Positions 37,311 through 51,300 of a stretch of DNA of 64,000 bases are shown here, one piece after another (within the stretch, counting starts at the first letter, position 1; every line of letters starts with the position of its first letter). Location of the stretch: assembly GCF_041381155.1 (NCBI RefSeq), contig NC_091137.1, positions 13,697,765 to 13,761,764 on the forward strand, written 5' to 3'. The notes beneath the pieces are model-generated. The model did no database searches. It was not told the DNA's origin and saw only the letters and a list, made by a program, of their open reading frames with translations. A program made the translations under genes and the position numbers. The stretch comes from Argopecten irradians. Taxonomy: Eukaryota > Mollusca > Bivalvia > Pectinida > Pectinidae.

Positions 37311-37680
37311 GCCATATAAGTCCGGGACGGCCCGGACCTGTAAGTGTAAACTTTGTTCTTAATGTCTCCCTGCATCCTGTGGGTGGTAACACATGTCTTT
37401 ATGTCTTTTATTTTATTTTTATTTTGGTTTGTTTTTACTTTGTTGCTTGTGTTGTCACCCCTTTTAATATAAATTTGTAAAAAATTCTGTGATAGCTTAT
37501 GTAGTGCCCTGTACTTATATTTACTGACAACTGTGATGCTTTAGTTTTAATTTACTTGTTATATATACCAATATACTTTGTTTTGTCGGAAATACAAGCT
37601 CGAACGAGCTTATGTTACCATGTTTTATTATACTTCGACACTAAATAAAGTTTCTTGTATCTTGTATCTTGTATCTTGTA
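37311..37680 (+). mobile_element. LINE 3' end: RT terminus, 3' UTR and heptamer tail
   Basis: From about 37306 to 37362 the frame ends ...GTARTCKCKLCS and stop, the C-x-C-x-x-C terminus typical of many LINE RT proteins. A 3' UTR follows with AATAAA at 37644-37649 and tandem TATCTTG heptamers to 37680, a microsatellite tail typical of non-LTR elements. The polarity matches the RT remnant at 32815-33367, so the two probably belonged to one element before the foldback structure separated them. Confidence 0.65.
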
Positions 37681-37689
37681 AGGTATTTT

Positions 37690-39307
37690 GATTGTATACC
37701 ATTGAGATTCCAAATCTCGTTGATTACAATACTGATTAAGCAGGTACAAAACATCTACGCTGTGCCCTTACCCTGAGTCAAAGGCACGCACGTTAAACAA
37801 ATGCAATTACATTACCTATCTGAGGAGTTTGACTGAATTATTTTTAGTCCAAGAGCATGCATCTAATAATGTTAAAACACAACTTGTAAGAGTACGTTTT
37901 TGAGTTAGTAGTTTCTAGACAAAAAAATCTTACTACTACACAAGGGCAAGGGTCATGGGTTCGGCATACAAGGCTTTGTGTATATGGCGATTGAACAATT
38001 TCACATACAAATGTACCTACCAGTGGGCTTTTTGGCATTATCACAGTAAAAACCAACCCTATAATTCTAATTTCCATTAAAACGGCGGTTTTTTTTCGAA
38101 ATTATCATGGGTGTAATTTTAACGGTACTCTAAAGAAACAATTGGGAAATGTTATCAAACACGTTTTAAAAAATTACAAATATAAAAAATGCCCATTATG
38201 AATAAAAACACGTTTCGGTTTAGATTATATCGAAGAAATTTTGGTCTATTCGGATATTAGCATCAGACGTGTTTCGAATTTTAGCACATACTGAAGATCT
38301 TAGTCATCCAAGCACTTGCTTTGAAAGAGGCAACAGCCAAGCATAAAATTGACCCAGTCGGGGAAAAGGCGGCTGTTTTGCATTGTTGTGAAAGAATGCA
38401 CACCTGTGTCTTCAAGCTTTAAAATGATGATCGTAATACAAACGGCTTCGGTAAATACCCATATCTAATTTTCGAATAGTTCCCTATATCCATACCAAAC
38501 TTTACTGTAATGTAAACGTTGTCTTGTATACTATCTCAAAGTTAGCACAATTTATGATAATGAAAGTGAAACAATGTTTGGTCGACTATGTCGAATGGTA
38601 CAGCACAAGGTCAACAATATCCTTTTGTCGTAGTGACGTATAGTAGGTTCTTAAAATGCATGTACCCGGTATATGTACGATGCAGTTTTACCGTTGGAGT
38701 ACAATGTACGTACAGTACATGTACACTTGTTGTATTCTGTTGTCTCTCTGTATGCTATCTACTGCTCATTTGCTGTAGTAATCGTCATCAAGGAAAATCG
38801 ACATTTAACAACACGGCCTTTGGTATCATATTACTGATTTAACTGCAATACTGTAAATCTGTCGGTGACGCCAAAATCCATTGATCATGCGAAAGACAAC
38901 AAACCCACTTGTTTCTAAAGATATAAACATGTATTTGTAAGATCTATAAATAGAATATGCTGACGTTTCTCTTTTGCAAAAATGTGATTTAATGATTGGA
39001 TGATAAATTGATATAAAAATTTGACCAATAGGGTTCGAGATAATTCATGTTGTAAATACATTTTCAGTAGTGTACCATTTATGCATATACATATACATGT
39101 TATGTATATATTATGTCATTCCATGCGTATTTTCAATTTTGAAAAGTGTGAGTGAATTAATGAAAAGATTTCATTTAATACCAAGTGTTTCAAAGCAGTC
39201 ATCAATTTATTTTTGCAGCAGAGTGAAGTGATAAACAATTAATCATTGTCCTGAACCAGTACGAAAAGACAATCTGTTTTAGTAATTTACATACAAATTT
39301 TACAAAA
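37690..39307. other. Spacer before the FBXL6-like gene
   Basis: AT-rich sequence with only short open frames such as 38588-38842. I looked for an F-box exon here because the downstream gene should have one, and did not find it. Confidence 0.45.
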
Positions 39308-42300
39308 ATGAGACGCAACGAAAAGGGAATTTTCGGAATGAAAAAGGACCCGAAGAATCTGATGCTGTTTTCATTCCAAGTGAGAGAAGGTGAAGAATGG
39401 CCATCTAGTGCCATGTGTCGAGTGTGAGTATTAAGTTATACTACTTACATGGTTATTTTAGAAAAAAACATATATTGCCTTTGATCATTGAATTGTTTAT
39501 GAAGAAATTGATTGTTTAATTACTAGGTACAGTATTAGTGTTGGGATAAAAGGGAAGCAATTCATATAAGTCATATAAATACATACTGTGCAGTAAAGGT
39601 TATCTCCCTTGTGACTCATACAAGGGTTTACTGAATACAATAATGCAATGTGCAGATGTTTTTATTATCTTTGGATGTAAATGTGCAGGTGTTGATTTTT
39701 TTTATTGTCAGATACAAGTTCCTGCTGTCAAAACTCTTGTGGAGAAGTGTGGCAAAAACCTCAAGCAGCTCAATGTTGGTGGCAATAATCTTACAGGATT
39801 CAACAATGTATTGATAGCACTCAAGGTATAGTACAAATACACTTGTCTACACAACTTCATTATCAACACACCATATTTGACTGTTATAGTAACAGGACTA
39901 GTCAATTTGTAAACTGATTGACACCATATGATGTGCCTAATGCCGTGCTTACCCTTATAAATTTGTGCATGGTTACAGCATAAATACAGCATAATGATGT
40001 GATAAAGAGCAAAATATCACTAGTGAAATTAGGGCTGCCGCGATACGGCAGAAGCGTACCACGATATATTGCGATACACAACAACTGTATTGTGATATGT
40101 ATTGCAATATTTTGACCTTAACATATGTGTTGTCTATTTTGTATATATTCCATAATAAAAAACACCCATTACATTATACAAACATACAGTGCTGTGTTAT
40201 GTAGTTTTACATCGATTTGAACCATGTTGTTGAGTAACAAAAATGTTCAAATGTGTTCTTGTTTTAAAAAAATACGAGTCTGTTTGTGAAAACGATAGGC
40301 TAACTGTTTACAGACGATCGTAACCTAATAATGCAATAACTAAACATGATAGTGTCTGCAAATATTTACACTTTTGAACCTAAATGATGAACAAATTTAC
40401 GTACAATTGTCCTGGCAAAATAAGCTTACGATCGTGATTAAACTTCAAAGGGCTGACCGGCTTGCAGTGTTGTTTTGACACGTGTAGGAAATCGAAAATG
40501 GCGGCGGACGATGAAGCCTGAAAAAGCTGGCAAAATCCCTGCAGCCATGTATTCACCGGGCCTTAAATGTGTTTAGAGAATTAGATATTCCGGTATTGTT
40601 GATTGATGGAGCGAATCAGCTTGATAATATTCAGAAACTAGCCTAATGTCATATTTGTTTATATTCAACGTCATGCAAATGTTTGAATCATTTGAACATT
40701 ATACACGTTAGTTACAAACATTTGACCGACATCTGAATCGAATGAAAACGAAAGGGATACCCACATGGCTTCATATTAGCCTATCGGAAAGGAAAACAAA
40801 TACAACTTGCTGGTTTTGTTTTAATGACAGGACGTTTTAATTATATCAAATTAATGAAATTATGATACTAAGAAAATATATCGTAAAAACCGGTACAGGT
40901 AAACTGTATCGCGGTACAATATTTTTTGGTGGTGTATTGCAATACCCCAATATACCGGTGAACCGCGGCAGCCCTAAGTGAAATATTCTTCAACAAGTAT
41001 TGTATTTACATACTGTCTTTAATCTATTTTGGTGAACTGTACCGTTTTTTCCAGAAATGCCCAAATCTCCAGCTATTAGATGTATCCAATGTGAGATTTT
41101 CTTCTGATTTCATGGCATTTGATATAGAGAAATTTCAGCATGCCTGCCCCAAAATGAGAGTACTTCGACTGGCAAACTCTAAATTTAGGGCTCCAGAAGC
41201 ATCAAAGAGAATACAGGTAAGTTATGTCATTTAATATGGTTTTTTTTTCCTTCAAGATAGATTGATTGTTTGGAATGATTTTAAAAATTTTAATTTGAAT
41301 TTTTTTGTCTGAATTATTAAATACAAGGTATGTGAACAGCATAGCAGGAAGAATTTTAAGTGTGTTCTGTAAAATGTAAAGAATAATACTTGTTACAGAA
41401 TGAGTCACCTGGCTTCCCCAGTGTTTTAGTGGTGTTCTGTGTAATAAAATGAATATTATATAATCACCAGTTACAGAATGAGTCACCTGGCTTCCCTGGT
41501 GTTTTAGTAGCGTTCTGTGTAATAAAACAAATATTATATAATTACCTGTTACAGAATGAGTCACCTGGCTTCCCCAGTGTTTTAGTGGTGTTCTGTGTAA
41601 TAAAATGAATATTATATAACCACCTGTTACAGAATGAGTCACCTGGCTTCCCTGCCTTTAGTAGTGTACTGTGTAATGTAAGGAATATTACCTGTTACAG
41701 AATGAGTCACCTGGCTTCCTTGGCTTTAAGTAGTGTTCTGTAACAAGTAATAAAACGAATATTATATAATTACCTGTTACAGAATGAGTCACCTGGCTTC
41801 CCTGGCTTTAAGTAGTGTTCTGTGTAATGTAAGGAATATTACCTGTTACAGAATGAGTCACCTGGCTTCCCTGGCTTTTAGTAATGTTCTGTGTAATGAA
41901 ACGAATATTATATAATTACCTGTTACAGAATGAGTCACCTGGCTTCCGTGGCATTTTAGTAGTGTTCTGTAACAGGTAATAAAACGAATATTATATAATT
42001 ACCTGTTACAGAATGAGTCACCTGGCTTTCCTGGCTTTAAGTAGTGTTCTGTGTAATGTAAGGAATATTACCTGTTACAGAATGAGTCACCTGGCTTCCC
42101 TGGCTTTAAGTAGTGTTCTGTGTAATGTAAGGAATATTACCTGTTATATAATGAGTCACCTGGCTTCCCTGGCTTTAAGTAGTGTTCTGTGTAATGTAAG
42201 AATATTCCTGTTACAGAATGAGTCACCTGGCTTCCCTGGCTTTAAGTAGTGTTCTGTGTAATGTAAGGAATATTACCTGTTACAGAATGAGTCACCTGGC

Positions 42301-45300
42301 TTCCCTGGCTTTAAGTAGTGTTCTGTGTAATGTAAGGAATATTACCTGTTACAGAATGAGTCACCTGGCTTCCCTGGCTTTAAGTAGTGTTCTGTGTAAT
42401 GTAAGGAATATTACCTGTTACAGAATGAGTCACCTGGCTTCCCTGGCTTTTAGTAATGTTCTGTGTAATGTAAGGAATATTACCTGTTACAGAATGAGTC
42501 ACCTGGCTTCCCTGGCTTTTAGTAGTGTTCTGTGTAATGTAAGGAATATTACCTGTTACAGAATGAGTCACCTGGCTTCCCTGGCTTTAAGTAATGTTCT
42601 GTGTAATGTAAGGAATATTACCTGTTACAGAATGAGTCACCTGGCTTCCCTGGCTTTAAGTAGTGTTCTGTGTAATGTAAGGAATATTACCTGTTACAGA
42701 ATGAGTCACCTGGCTTCCTTGGCTTTAAGTAGTGTTCTGTGTAATGTAAGGAATATTACCTGTTACAGAATGAGTCACCTGGCTTCCTTGGCTTTAAGTA
42801 GTGTTCTGTGTAATGTAAGGAATATTACCTGTTACAGAATGAGTCACCTGGCTTCCCTGGCTTTAAGTAGTGTTCTGTGTAATGTAAGGAATATTACCTG
42901 TTACAGAATGAGTCACCTGGCTTCCCTGGCTTTAAGTAGTGTTCTGTGTAATGTAAGGATTATTACCTGTTACAGAATGAGTCACCTGGCTTCCCTGGCT
43001 TTAAGTAGTGTTCTGTGTAATGTAAGGAATATTACCTGTTACAGAATGAGTCACCTGGCTTCCCTGCCTTTAAGTAGTGTTCTGTGTAATGTAAGGAATA
43101 TTAATAATTACCTGTTACAGAATGAGTCACCTGGCTTCCCTGGCTTTAAGTAGTGTTCTGTGTAATGTAAGGAATATTACCTGTTACAGAATGAGTCACC
43201 TGGCTTCCTTGGCTTTAAGTAGTGTTCTGTGTAATGTAAGGAATATTACCTGTTACAGAATGAGTCACCTGGCTTCCTTGGCTTTAAGTAGTGTTCTGTG
43301 TAATGTAAGGAATATTACCTGTTACAGAATGAGTCACCTGACTTCCTTGGCTTTAAGTAGTGTTCTGTGTAATGTAAGGAATATTACCTGTTACAGAATG
43401 AGTCACCTGGCTTCCTTGGCTTTAAGTAGTGTTCTGTGTAATGTAAGGAATATCACCTGTTACAGAATGAGTCACCTGGCTTCCTTGGCTTTAAGTAGTG
43501 TTCTGTGTAATGTAAGGATTATTACCTGTTACAGAATGAGTCACCTGGCTTCCTGGCTTTAAGTAGTGTTCTGTGTAATGTAAGGAATATTACCTGTTAC
43601 AGAATGAGTCACCTGGCTTCCCTGGCTTTTAGTAATGTTTCTGTGTAATGTAAGGAATATTACCTGTTACAGAATGAGTCACCTGGCTTCCCTGGCTTTT
43701 AGTAATGTTCTGTGTAATGTAAGGAATATTACCTGTTACAGAATGAGTCACATGGCTTCCCTGGCTTTAAGTAGTGTTCTGTGTAATGTAAGGAATATTA
43801 CCTGTTACAGAATGAGTCACCTGGCTTCCCTGGCTTTTAGTAGTGTTCTGTGTAATGTAAGGAATATTACCTGTTACAGAATGAGTCACCTGGCTTCCCT
43901 GGCTTTAAGTAGTGTTCTGTGTAATGTAAGGAATATTACCTGTTACAGAATGAGTCACCTGGCTTCCCTGGCTTTAAGTAGTGTTCTGTGTAATGTAAGG
44001 AATATTACCTGTTACAGAATGAGTCACCTGGCTTCCCTGGCTTTTAGTAGTGTTCTGTGTAATGTAAGGAATATTACCTGTTACAGAATGAGTCACCTGG
44101 CTTCCTTGGCTTTAAGTAGTGTTCTGTGTAATGTAAGGAATATTACCTGTTACAGAATGAGTCACCTGGCTTCCCTGGCTTTAAGTAGTGTTCTGTGTAA
44201 TGTAAGGAATATTACCTGTTACAGAATGAGTCACCTGGCTTCCTGGCTTTAAGTAGTGTTCTGTGTAATGTAAGGAATATTATTACCTGTTACAGAATGA
44301 GTCACCTGGCTTCCCTGGCTTTAAGTAGTGTTCTGTGTAATGTAAGGAATATTACCTGTTACAGAATGAGTCACCTGGCTTCCCTGGCTTTTAGTAGTGT
44401 TCTGTGTAATGTAAGGAATATTACCTGTTACAGAATGAGTCACCTGGCTTCCCTGGCTTTAAGTAGTGTTCTGTGTAATGTAAGGAATATTACCTGTTAC
44501 AGAATGAGTCACCTGGCTTCCCTGGCTTTAAGTAGTGTTCTGTGTAATGTAAGGAATATTACCTGTTACAGAATGAGTCACCTGGCTTCCCTGGCTTTAA
44601 GTAGTGTTCTGTGTAATGTAAGGAATATTACCTGTTACAGAATGAGTCACCTGGCTTCCCTGGCTTTAAGTAGTGTTCTGTGTAATGTAAGGAATATTAC
44701 CTGTTACAGAATGAGTCACCTGGCTTCCCTGGCTTTAAGTAGTGTTCTGTGTAATGTAAGGAATATTACCTGTTACAGAATGAGTCACCTGGCTTCCCTT
44801 GGCTTTTAAGTAGTGTTCTGTGTAATGTAAGGAATATACCTGTTACAGAATGAGTCACCTGGCTTCCCTGGCTTTAAGTAGTGTTCTGTGTAATGTAAGG
44901 GATATTACCTGTTACAGAATGAGTCACCTGGCTTCCCTGGCTTTTAGTAGTGTTCTGTGTAATGTAAGGAATATTACCTGTTACAGAATGAGTCACCTGG
45001 CTTCCCTGGCTTTTAGTAGTGTTCTGTGTAATGTAAGGAATATTACCTGTTACAGAATGAGTCACCTGGCTTCCCTGGCTTTTAGTAGTGTTCTGTGTAA
45101 TGTAAGGAATATTACCTGTTACAGAATGAGTCACCTGGCTTCCCTGGCTTTTAGTAGTGTTCTGTGTAATGTAAGGAATATCACCTGTTACAGAATGAGT
45201 CACCTGGCTTCCCTGGCTTTTAGTAGTGTTCTGTGTAATGTAAGGAATATTACCTGTTACAGAAATGAGTCACCTGGCTTCCCTGGCTTTAAGTAGTGTT

Positions 45301-48300
45301 CTGTGTAATGTAAGGAATATCACCTGTTACAGAATGAGTCACATGGCTTCCCTGGCTTTTAGTAGTGTTCTGTGTAATGTAAGGAATATTACCTGTTACA
45401 GAATGAGTCACCTGGCTTCCCTGGCTTTAAGTAGTGTTCTGTGTAATGTAAGGAATATTACCTGTTACAGAATGAGTCACCTGGCTTCCCTGGCTTTTAG
45501 TAGTGTTCTGTGTAATGTAAGGAATATTACCTGTTACAGAATGAGTCACCTGGCTTCCTTGGCTTTAAGTAGTGTTCTGTGTAATGTAAGGAATATCACC
45601 TGTTACAGAATGAGTCACCTGGCTTCCTTGGCTTTAAGTAGTGTTCTGTGTAATGTAAGGAATATCACCTGTTACAGAATGAGTCACCTGGCTTCCTTGG
45701 CTTTAAGTAGTGTTCTGTGTAATGTAAGGAATATTACCTGTTACAGAATGAGTCACCTGGCTTCCTTGGCTTTAAGTAGTGTTCTGTGTAATGTAAGGAA
45801 TATTACCTGTTACAGAATGAGTCACCTGGCTTCCCTGGCTTTTAAGTAGTGTTCTGTGTAATGTAAGGAAATATCACCTGTTACAGAATGAGTCACCTGG
45901 CTTCCCTGGCTTTTAAGTAGTGTTCTGTGTAATGTAAGGAATATCACCTGTTACAGAATGAGTCACCTGGCTTCCCTGGCTTTTAGTAGTGTTCTGTGTA
46001 ATGTAAGGAATATTACCTGTTACAGAATGAGTCACCTGGCTTCCCTGGCTTTTAGTAGTGTTCTGTGTAATGTAAGGAATATTACCTGTTACAGAATGAG
46101 TCACCTGGCTTCCCTGGCTTTTAGTAGTGATTTCTGTGTAATGTAAGGAATATCACCTGTTACAGAATGAGTCACCTGGCTTCCCTGGCTTTTAGTAGTG
46201 TTCTGTGTAATGTAAGGAATATCACCTGTTACAGAATGAGTCACCTGGCTTCCCTGGCTTTTAGTAGTGTTCTGTGTAATGTAAGGAATATCACCTGTTA
46301 CAGAATGAGTCACCTGGCTTCCCTGGCTTTTAGTAGTGTTCTGTGTAATGTAAGGAATATCACCTGTTACAGAATGAGTCACCTGGCTTCCCTGGCTTTA
46401 GTAGTGTTCTGTGTAATGTAAGGAATATCACCTGTTACAGAATGAGTCACCTGGCTTCCCTGCCTTTAGTAGTGTTCTGTGTAATGTAAGGAATATCACC
46501 TGTTACAGAATGAGTCACCTGGCTTCCCTGGCTTTTAGTAGTGTTCTGTGTAATGTAAGGAATATCACCTGTTACAGAATGAGTCACCTGGCTTCCCTGG
46601 CTTTAGTAGTGTTCTGTGTAATGTAAGGAATATAACCTGTTACAGAATGAGTCACCTGGCTTCCCTGGATTTAAGTAGTGTTCTGTGTAATGTAAGGAAT
46701 ATCACCTGTTACAGAATGAGTCACCTGGCTTCCCTGGCTTTAGTAGTGTTCTGTGTAATGTAAGGAATATTACCTGTTACAGAATGAGTCACCTGGCTTC
46801 CCTGGCTTTAAGTAGTGTTCTGTGTAATGTAAGGAATATAACCTGTTACAGAATGAGTCACCTGGCTTCCCTGGCTTTTAGTAGTGTTCTGTGTAATGTA
46901 AGGAATATCACCTGTTACAGAATGAGTCACCTGGCTTCCCTGGCTTTAGTAGTGTTCTGTGTAATGTAAGGAATATCACCTGTTACAGAATGAGTCACCT
47001 GGCTTCCCTGGCTTTTAGTAGTGTTCTGTGTAATGTAAGGAATATTACCTGTTACAGAATGAGTCACCTGGCTTCCCTGGCTTTTAGTAGTGTTCTGTGT
47101 AATGTAAGGAATATCACCTGTTACAGAATGAGTCACCTGGCTTCCCTGGCTTTTAGTAGTGTTCTGTGTAATGTAAGGAATATCACCTGTTACAGAATGA
47201 GTCACCTGGCTTCCCTGGCTTTAGTAGTGTTCTGTGTAATGTAAGGAATATCACCTGTTACAGAATGAGTCACCTGGCTTCCCTGGCTTTTAGTAGTGTT
47301 CTGTGTAATGTAAGGAATATCACCTGTTACAGAATGAGTCACCTGGCTTCCCTGGCTTTAGTAGTGTTCTGTGTAATGTAAGGAATATCACCTGTTACAG
47401 AATGAGTCACCTGGCTTCCCTGGCTTTAGTAGTGTTCTGTGTAATGTAAGGAATATCACCTGTTACAGAATGAGTCACCTGGCTTCCCTGGCTTTTAGTA
47501 GTGTTCTGTGTAATGTAAGGAATATTACCTGTTACAGAATGAGTCACCTGGCTTCCCTGGCTTTTAGTAGTGTTCTGTGTAATGTAAGGAATATAACCTG
47601 TTACAGAATGAGTCACCTGGCTTCCTTGGCTTTTAGTAGTGTTCTGTATAATGTAAGGAATATTACCTGTTACAGAATGAGTCACCTGGCTTCCCTGGCT
47701 TTAAGTAGTGTTCTGTGTAATGTAAGGAATATTACCTGTTACAGAATGAGTCACCTGGCTTCCCTGGCTTTTAGTAGTGTTCTGTGTAATGTAAGGAATA
47801 TTACCTGTTACAGAATGAGTCACCTGGCTTCCCTGGCTTTAAGTAGTGTTCTGTGTAATGTAAGGAATATTACCTGTTACAGAATGAGTCACCTGGCTTC
47901 CCTGGCTTTTAGTAATGTTCTGTGTAATGTAAGGAATATTACCTGTTACAGAATGAGTCACCTGGCTTCCCTGGCTTTTAGTAGTGTTCTGTGTAATGTA
48001 AGGAATATTACCTGTTACAGAATGAGTCACCTGGCTTCCCTGGCTTTTAGTAGTGTTCTGTGTAATGTAAGGAATATTACCTGTTACAGAATGAGTCACC
48101 TGGCTTCCCTGGCTTTAAGTAGTGTTCTGTGTAATGTAAGGAATATTACCTGTTACAGAATGAGTCACCTGGCTTCCCTGGCTTTAAGTAGTGTTCTGTG
48201 TAATGTAAGGAATATTACCTGTTACAGAATGAGTCACCTGGCTTCCCTGGCTTTAAGTAGTGTTCTGTGTAATGTAAGGAATATTACCTGTTACAGAATG

Positions 48301-51300
48301 AGTCACCTGGCTTCCCTGGCTTTTAGTAATGTTCTGTGTAATGTAAGGAATATTACCTGTTACAGAATGAGTCACCTGGCTTCCCTGGCTTTTAAGTAGT
48401 GTTCTGTGTAATGTAAGGAATATTACCTGTTACAGAATGAGTCACCTGGCTTCCCTGGCTTTAAGTAGTGTTCTGTGTAATGTAAGGAATATTACCTGTT
48501 ACAGAATGAGTCACCTGGCTTCCCTGGCTTTTAGTAGTGTTCTGTGTAATGTAAGGAATATTACCTGTTACAGAATGAGTCACCTGGCTTCCCTGGCTTT
48601 AAGTAGTGTTCTGTGTAATGTAAGGAATATTACCTGTTACAGAATGAGTCACCTGGCTTCCCTGGCTTTAAGTAGTGTTCTGTGTAATGTAAGAATATAC
48701 TACTGTTACAGAATGAGTCACCTGGCTTCCCTGGCTTTAAGTAGTGTTCTGTGTAATGTAAGGAATATTACCTGTTACAGAATGAGTCACCTGGCTTCCC
48801 TGGCTTTTAGTAGTGTTCTGTGTAATGTAAGGAATATTACCTGTTACAGAATGAGTCACCTGGCTTCCCTGGCTTTAAGTAGTGTTCTGTGTAATGTAAG
48901 GAATATTACCTGTTACAGAATGAGTCACCTGGCTTCCTTGGCTTTAAGTAGTGTTCTGTGTAATGTAAGGAATATCACCTGTTACAGAATGAGTCACCTA
49001 GCTTCCTTGGCTTTAAGTAGTGTTCTGTGTAATGTAAGGATTATTACCTGTTACAGAATGAGTCACCTGGCTTCCCTGGCTTTTAGTAATGTTCTGTGTA
49101 ATGTAAGGAATATTACCTGTTACAGAATGAGTCACCTGGCTTCCCTGGCTTTTAGTAGTGTTCTGTGTAATGTAAGGAATATATACCTGTTACAGAATGA
49201 GTCACCTGGCTTCCCTGGCTTTAGTAATGTTCTGTGTAATGTAAGGAATATCACCTGTTACAGAATGAGTCACATGGCTTCCCTGGCTTTAAGTAGTGTT
49301 CTGTGTAATGTAAGGAATATTACCTGTTACAGAATGAGTCACCTGGCTTCCCTGGCTTTAAGTAGTGTTCTGTGTAATGTAAGGAATATTACCTGTTACA
49401 GAATGAGTCACCTGGCTTCCTTGGCTTTAAGTAGTGTTCTGTGTAATGTAAGGAATATTACCTGTTACAGAATGAGTCACCTGGCTTCCCTGGCTTTTAG
49501 TAATGTTCTGTGTAATGTAAGGAATATTACCTGTTACAGAATGAGTCACCTGGCTTCCCTGGCTTTAGTAGTGTTCTGTGTAATGTAAGGAATATCACCT
49601 GTTACAGAATGAGTCACCTGGCTTCCCTGGCTTTAAGTAGTGTTCTGTGTAATGTAAGGAATATCACCTGTTACAGAATGAGTCACCTGGCTTCCCTGGC
49701 TTTTAGTAGTGTTCTGTGTAATGTAAGGAATATTACCTGTTACAGAATGAGTCACCTGGCTTCCCTGGCTTTTAGTAGTGTTCTGTGTAATGTAAGGAAT
49801 ATTACCTGTTACAGAATGAGTCACCTGGCTTCCCTGGCTTTTAGTAATGTTCTGTGTAATGTAAGGAATATTACCTGTTACAGAATGAGTCACCTGGCTT
49901 CCCTGGCTTTTAGTAGTGTTCTGTGTAATGTAAGGAATATCACCTGTTACAGAATGAGTCACCTGGCTTCCCTGGCTTTAGTAGTGTTCTGTGTAATGTA
50001 AGGAATATCACCTGTTACAGAATGAGTCACCTGGCTTCCCTGGCTTTTAGTAGTGTTCTGTGTAATGTAAGGAATATCACCTGTTACAGAATGAGTCACC
50101 TGGCTTCCCTGGCTTCCCTTTTAGTAGTGTTCTGTGTAATATAAGGAATATCACCTGTTACAGAATGAGTCACCTGGCTTCCCTGGCTTTTAGTAGTGTT
50201 CTGTGTAATGTAAGGAATATTACCTGTTACAGAATGAGTCACCTGGCTTCCCTGGCTTTTAGTAGTGTTCTGTGTAATGTAAGGAATATCACCTGTTACA
50301 GAATGAGTCACCTGGCTTCCCTGGCTTTTAGTAGTGTTCTGTGTAATGTAAGGAATATTACCTGTTACAGAATGAGTCACCTGGCTTCCCTGGCTTTAAG
50401 TAGTGTTCTGTGTAATGTAAGGAATATTACCTGTTACAGAATGAGTCACCTGGCTTCCCTGGCTTTAAGTAGTGTTCTGTGTAATGTAAGGAATATTACC
50501 TGTTACAGAATGAGTCACTGGCTTCCTTGGCTTTAAGTAGTGTTCTGTGTAATGTAAGGAATATTACCTGTTACAGAATGAGTCACCTGGCTTCCTTGGC
50601 TTTAAGTAGTGTTCTGTGTAATGTAAGGAATATTACCTGTTACAGAATGAGTCACCTGGCTTCCCTGGCTTTAAGTAGTGTTCTGTGTAATGTAAGGAAT
50701 ATTACCTGTTACAGAATGAGTCACCTGGCTTCCTTGGCTTTAAGTAGTGTTCTGTGTAATGTAAGGGATATTACCTGTTACAGAATGAGTCACCTGGCTT
50801 CCTTGGCTTTAAGTAGTGTTCTGTGTAATGTAAGGAATTTCACCTGTTACAGAATGAGTCACCTGGCTTCCCTGGCTTTAAGTAGTGTTCTGTGTAATGT
50901 AAGGAATATCACCTGTTACAGAATGAGTCACCTGGCTTCCCTGGCTTTAAGTAGTGTTCTGTGTAATGTAAGGAATATCACCTGTTACAGAATGAGTCAC
51001 CTGGCTTCCCTGGCTTTAAGTAGTGTTCTGTGTAATGTAAGTAATATTACCTGTTACAGAATGAGTCACCTGGCTTCCCTGCCTTTTAGTAGTGTTCTGT
51101 GTAATGTAAGGAATATCACCTGTTACAGAATGAGTCACCTGGCTTCCCTGGCTTTAGTAGTGTTCTGTGTAATGTAAGGAATATCACCTGTTACAGAATG
51201 AGTCACCTGGCTTCCCTGCCTTTTAGTAGTGTTCTGTGTAATGTAAGGAATATCACCTGTTACAGAATGAGTCACCTGGCTTCCCTGGCTTTTAGTAGTG

